Positions 37,173 through 64,000 of a stretch of DNA of 64,000 bases are shown here, piece by piece. Position 1 is the first letter of the stretch, and every line of letters begins with the position of its first letter. Below the pieces are notes generated by a model. The model worked only from the letters and a program-made list of their open reading frames with translations. It was not told the DNA's origin and did no database searches. The DNA comes from Amorphochlora amoebiformis (taxonomy: Eukaryota; Cercozoa; Chlorarachniophyceae). Both the position numbers and the translations under genes were made by a program. The stretch spans positions 186,001 to 250,000 of the forward strand of contig BAAHQB010000245.1 in the NCBI GenBank assembly GCA_054601695.1, read 5' to 3'.

Positions 37173-37811
37173 AATGTTTGTTTATTGTACCTGATGTAGA
37201 CCGAAAGGTTATGGAAGTTATGCGCAGTTACATTCGTATTCTCTACTGTTTGCATTTGATGTGTTTAGTCAGCCCAACTCTGTAAAAAATAATTCTGATC
37301 CCTTTTAGCTACAAATGTTCCCAGGTAACATGTTGAAAACCCAGCCACAAGCGAAAATGTTGTTATTCCATCACGGACGACGTCGACGTTTTATGAATTA
37401 TTCCCGCTTTTCTTCGTTTTTTCCCGATTTTTTTTTCTAATCTAAATGACCAACGGCGATGAGTAAATCTATGGCCATTGAATCTATGAAATAGCCTACC
37501 GTGTAGTCGCAATCGCCGTGCTTGTGGTCCGATGCCTTCGCGTTGGTGTTGGCGGTAGCGGAAATCTGGTAATGTCAAGCGATTATTTCGGCTGAACTTT
37601 CGACTCTTGATTCCGGCGAAATCACCCGAATCCTCCTTATAAATATAATTCGGTTATTCTACCTGAAAATAGTCTTCCGAAAAGATAAGAATTAAAACCA
37701 CCCAACTTCTTTTTCCGGTTTTTCGTGAAATCGCCCAAGTTTTTGTGCTAATTAAGGCTATTCAGCAGATATTGTAGTATATTAAAGATTGTATATATGG
37801 AATAGTAAAGG
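37173..37811. promoter_or_regulatory. Divergent promoter interval of the MADS and formin genes
   Basis: About 640 bp of unique sequence between the ATG of the minus-strand MADS gene and the first assigned ATG of the plus-strand formin. It is free of TA arrays. 37360-37620 holds an open minus-strand frame rich in Arg/His that has no splice support, so I treat it as non-coding or 5' UTR. No specific motif is claimed. Confidence 0.5.

Positions 37812-64000
<26,189 letters not shown>

Noticed and set aside
37363-37578. Arg/His-rich minus-strand frame upstream of the MADS gene
   Set aside because: No splice partner or recognisable domain. It lies in the divergent promoter interval.

Overview
The window comes from a nuclear genome of a eukaryote, most likely a protist whose lineage I cannot place. 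The signs are spliceosomal genes with GT-AG introns, interstitial TTAGGG/CCCTAA telomere-type arrays, and regulators found only in eukaryotes (a diaphanous-type formin, a MADS-box factor, an INO80C/Ies6 subunit). Most of the 64 kb is (TA)n. Almost every long apparent reading frame made of Y/I, S/L or R/V repeats is a by-product of dinucleotide or telomeric repeats, not a gene.

Layout. 1-6 kb: TA satellite, a 7-copy minisatellite, a large GA tract and scattered minus-strand exons. 6.0-6.7 kb: an unresolved, probably coding minus-strand block. 6.82-8.62 kb: a complete plus-strand INO80C/Ies6 gene (5 exons, 145 aa). 8.94-20.46 kb: minus-strand exons with compatible phases that may belong to one very inflated gene ending at 8,938; its family is not recognised. 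21.4-27.9 kb: mainly telomere-type arrays (including a head-to-head TTAGGG/CCCTAA pair), purine/pyrimidine tracts and short tandem arrays. 29.46-32.66 kb: a minus-strand multi-pass membrane protein gene. 33.80-37.17 kb: a complete 10-exon minus-strand gene for a 609-aa protein with a divergent MADS domain. 37.17-37.81 kb: a divergent promoter interval. 37.81-64.00 kb: the 5' part of a plus-strand formin, with at least 34 exons covering an N-terminal/GBD-FH3-like region, coiled coil, FH1 and the first half of FH2; it runs off the window.

The main discovery is architectural. Where a gene is still compact, its introns are 40-150 bp. Elsewhere introns are inflated by (TA)n that starts at the donor (GTATAT...) and ends at the acceptor (...TATATAG). 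Next to the TA tracts, pieces of unique sequence have been amplified into arrays. Many consist of half an exon plus its splice site: a 3' exon end plus GTATGT donor in 13 copies, an acceptor plus exon start in 4 copies, an acceptor minisatellite of about 20 units before the FH2 exon, a donor minisatellite of 13 units inside FH2, and a complete 18-nt exon with GTAAGT donor in 7 copies. Interstitial telomere arrays also sit inside introns. Exons were rebuilt by hand from reading frame, splice sites and phase; no database search was possible.
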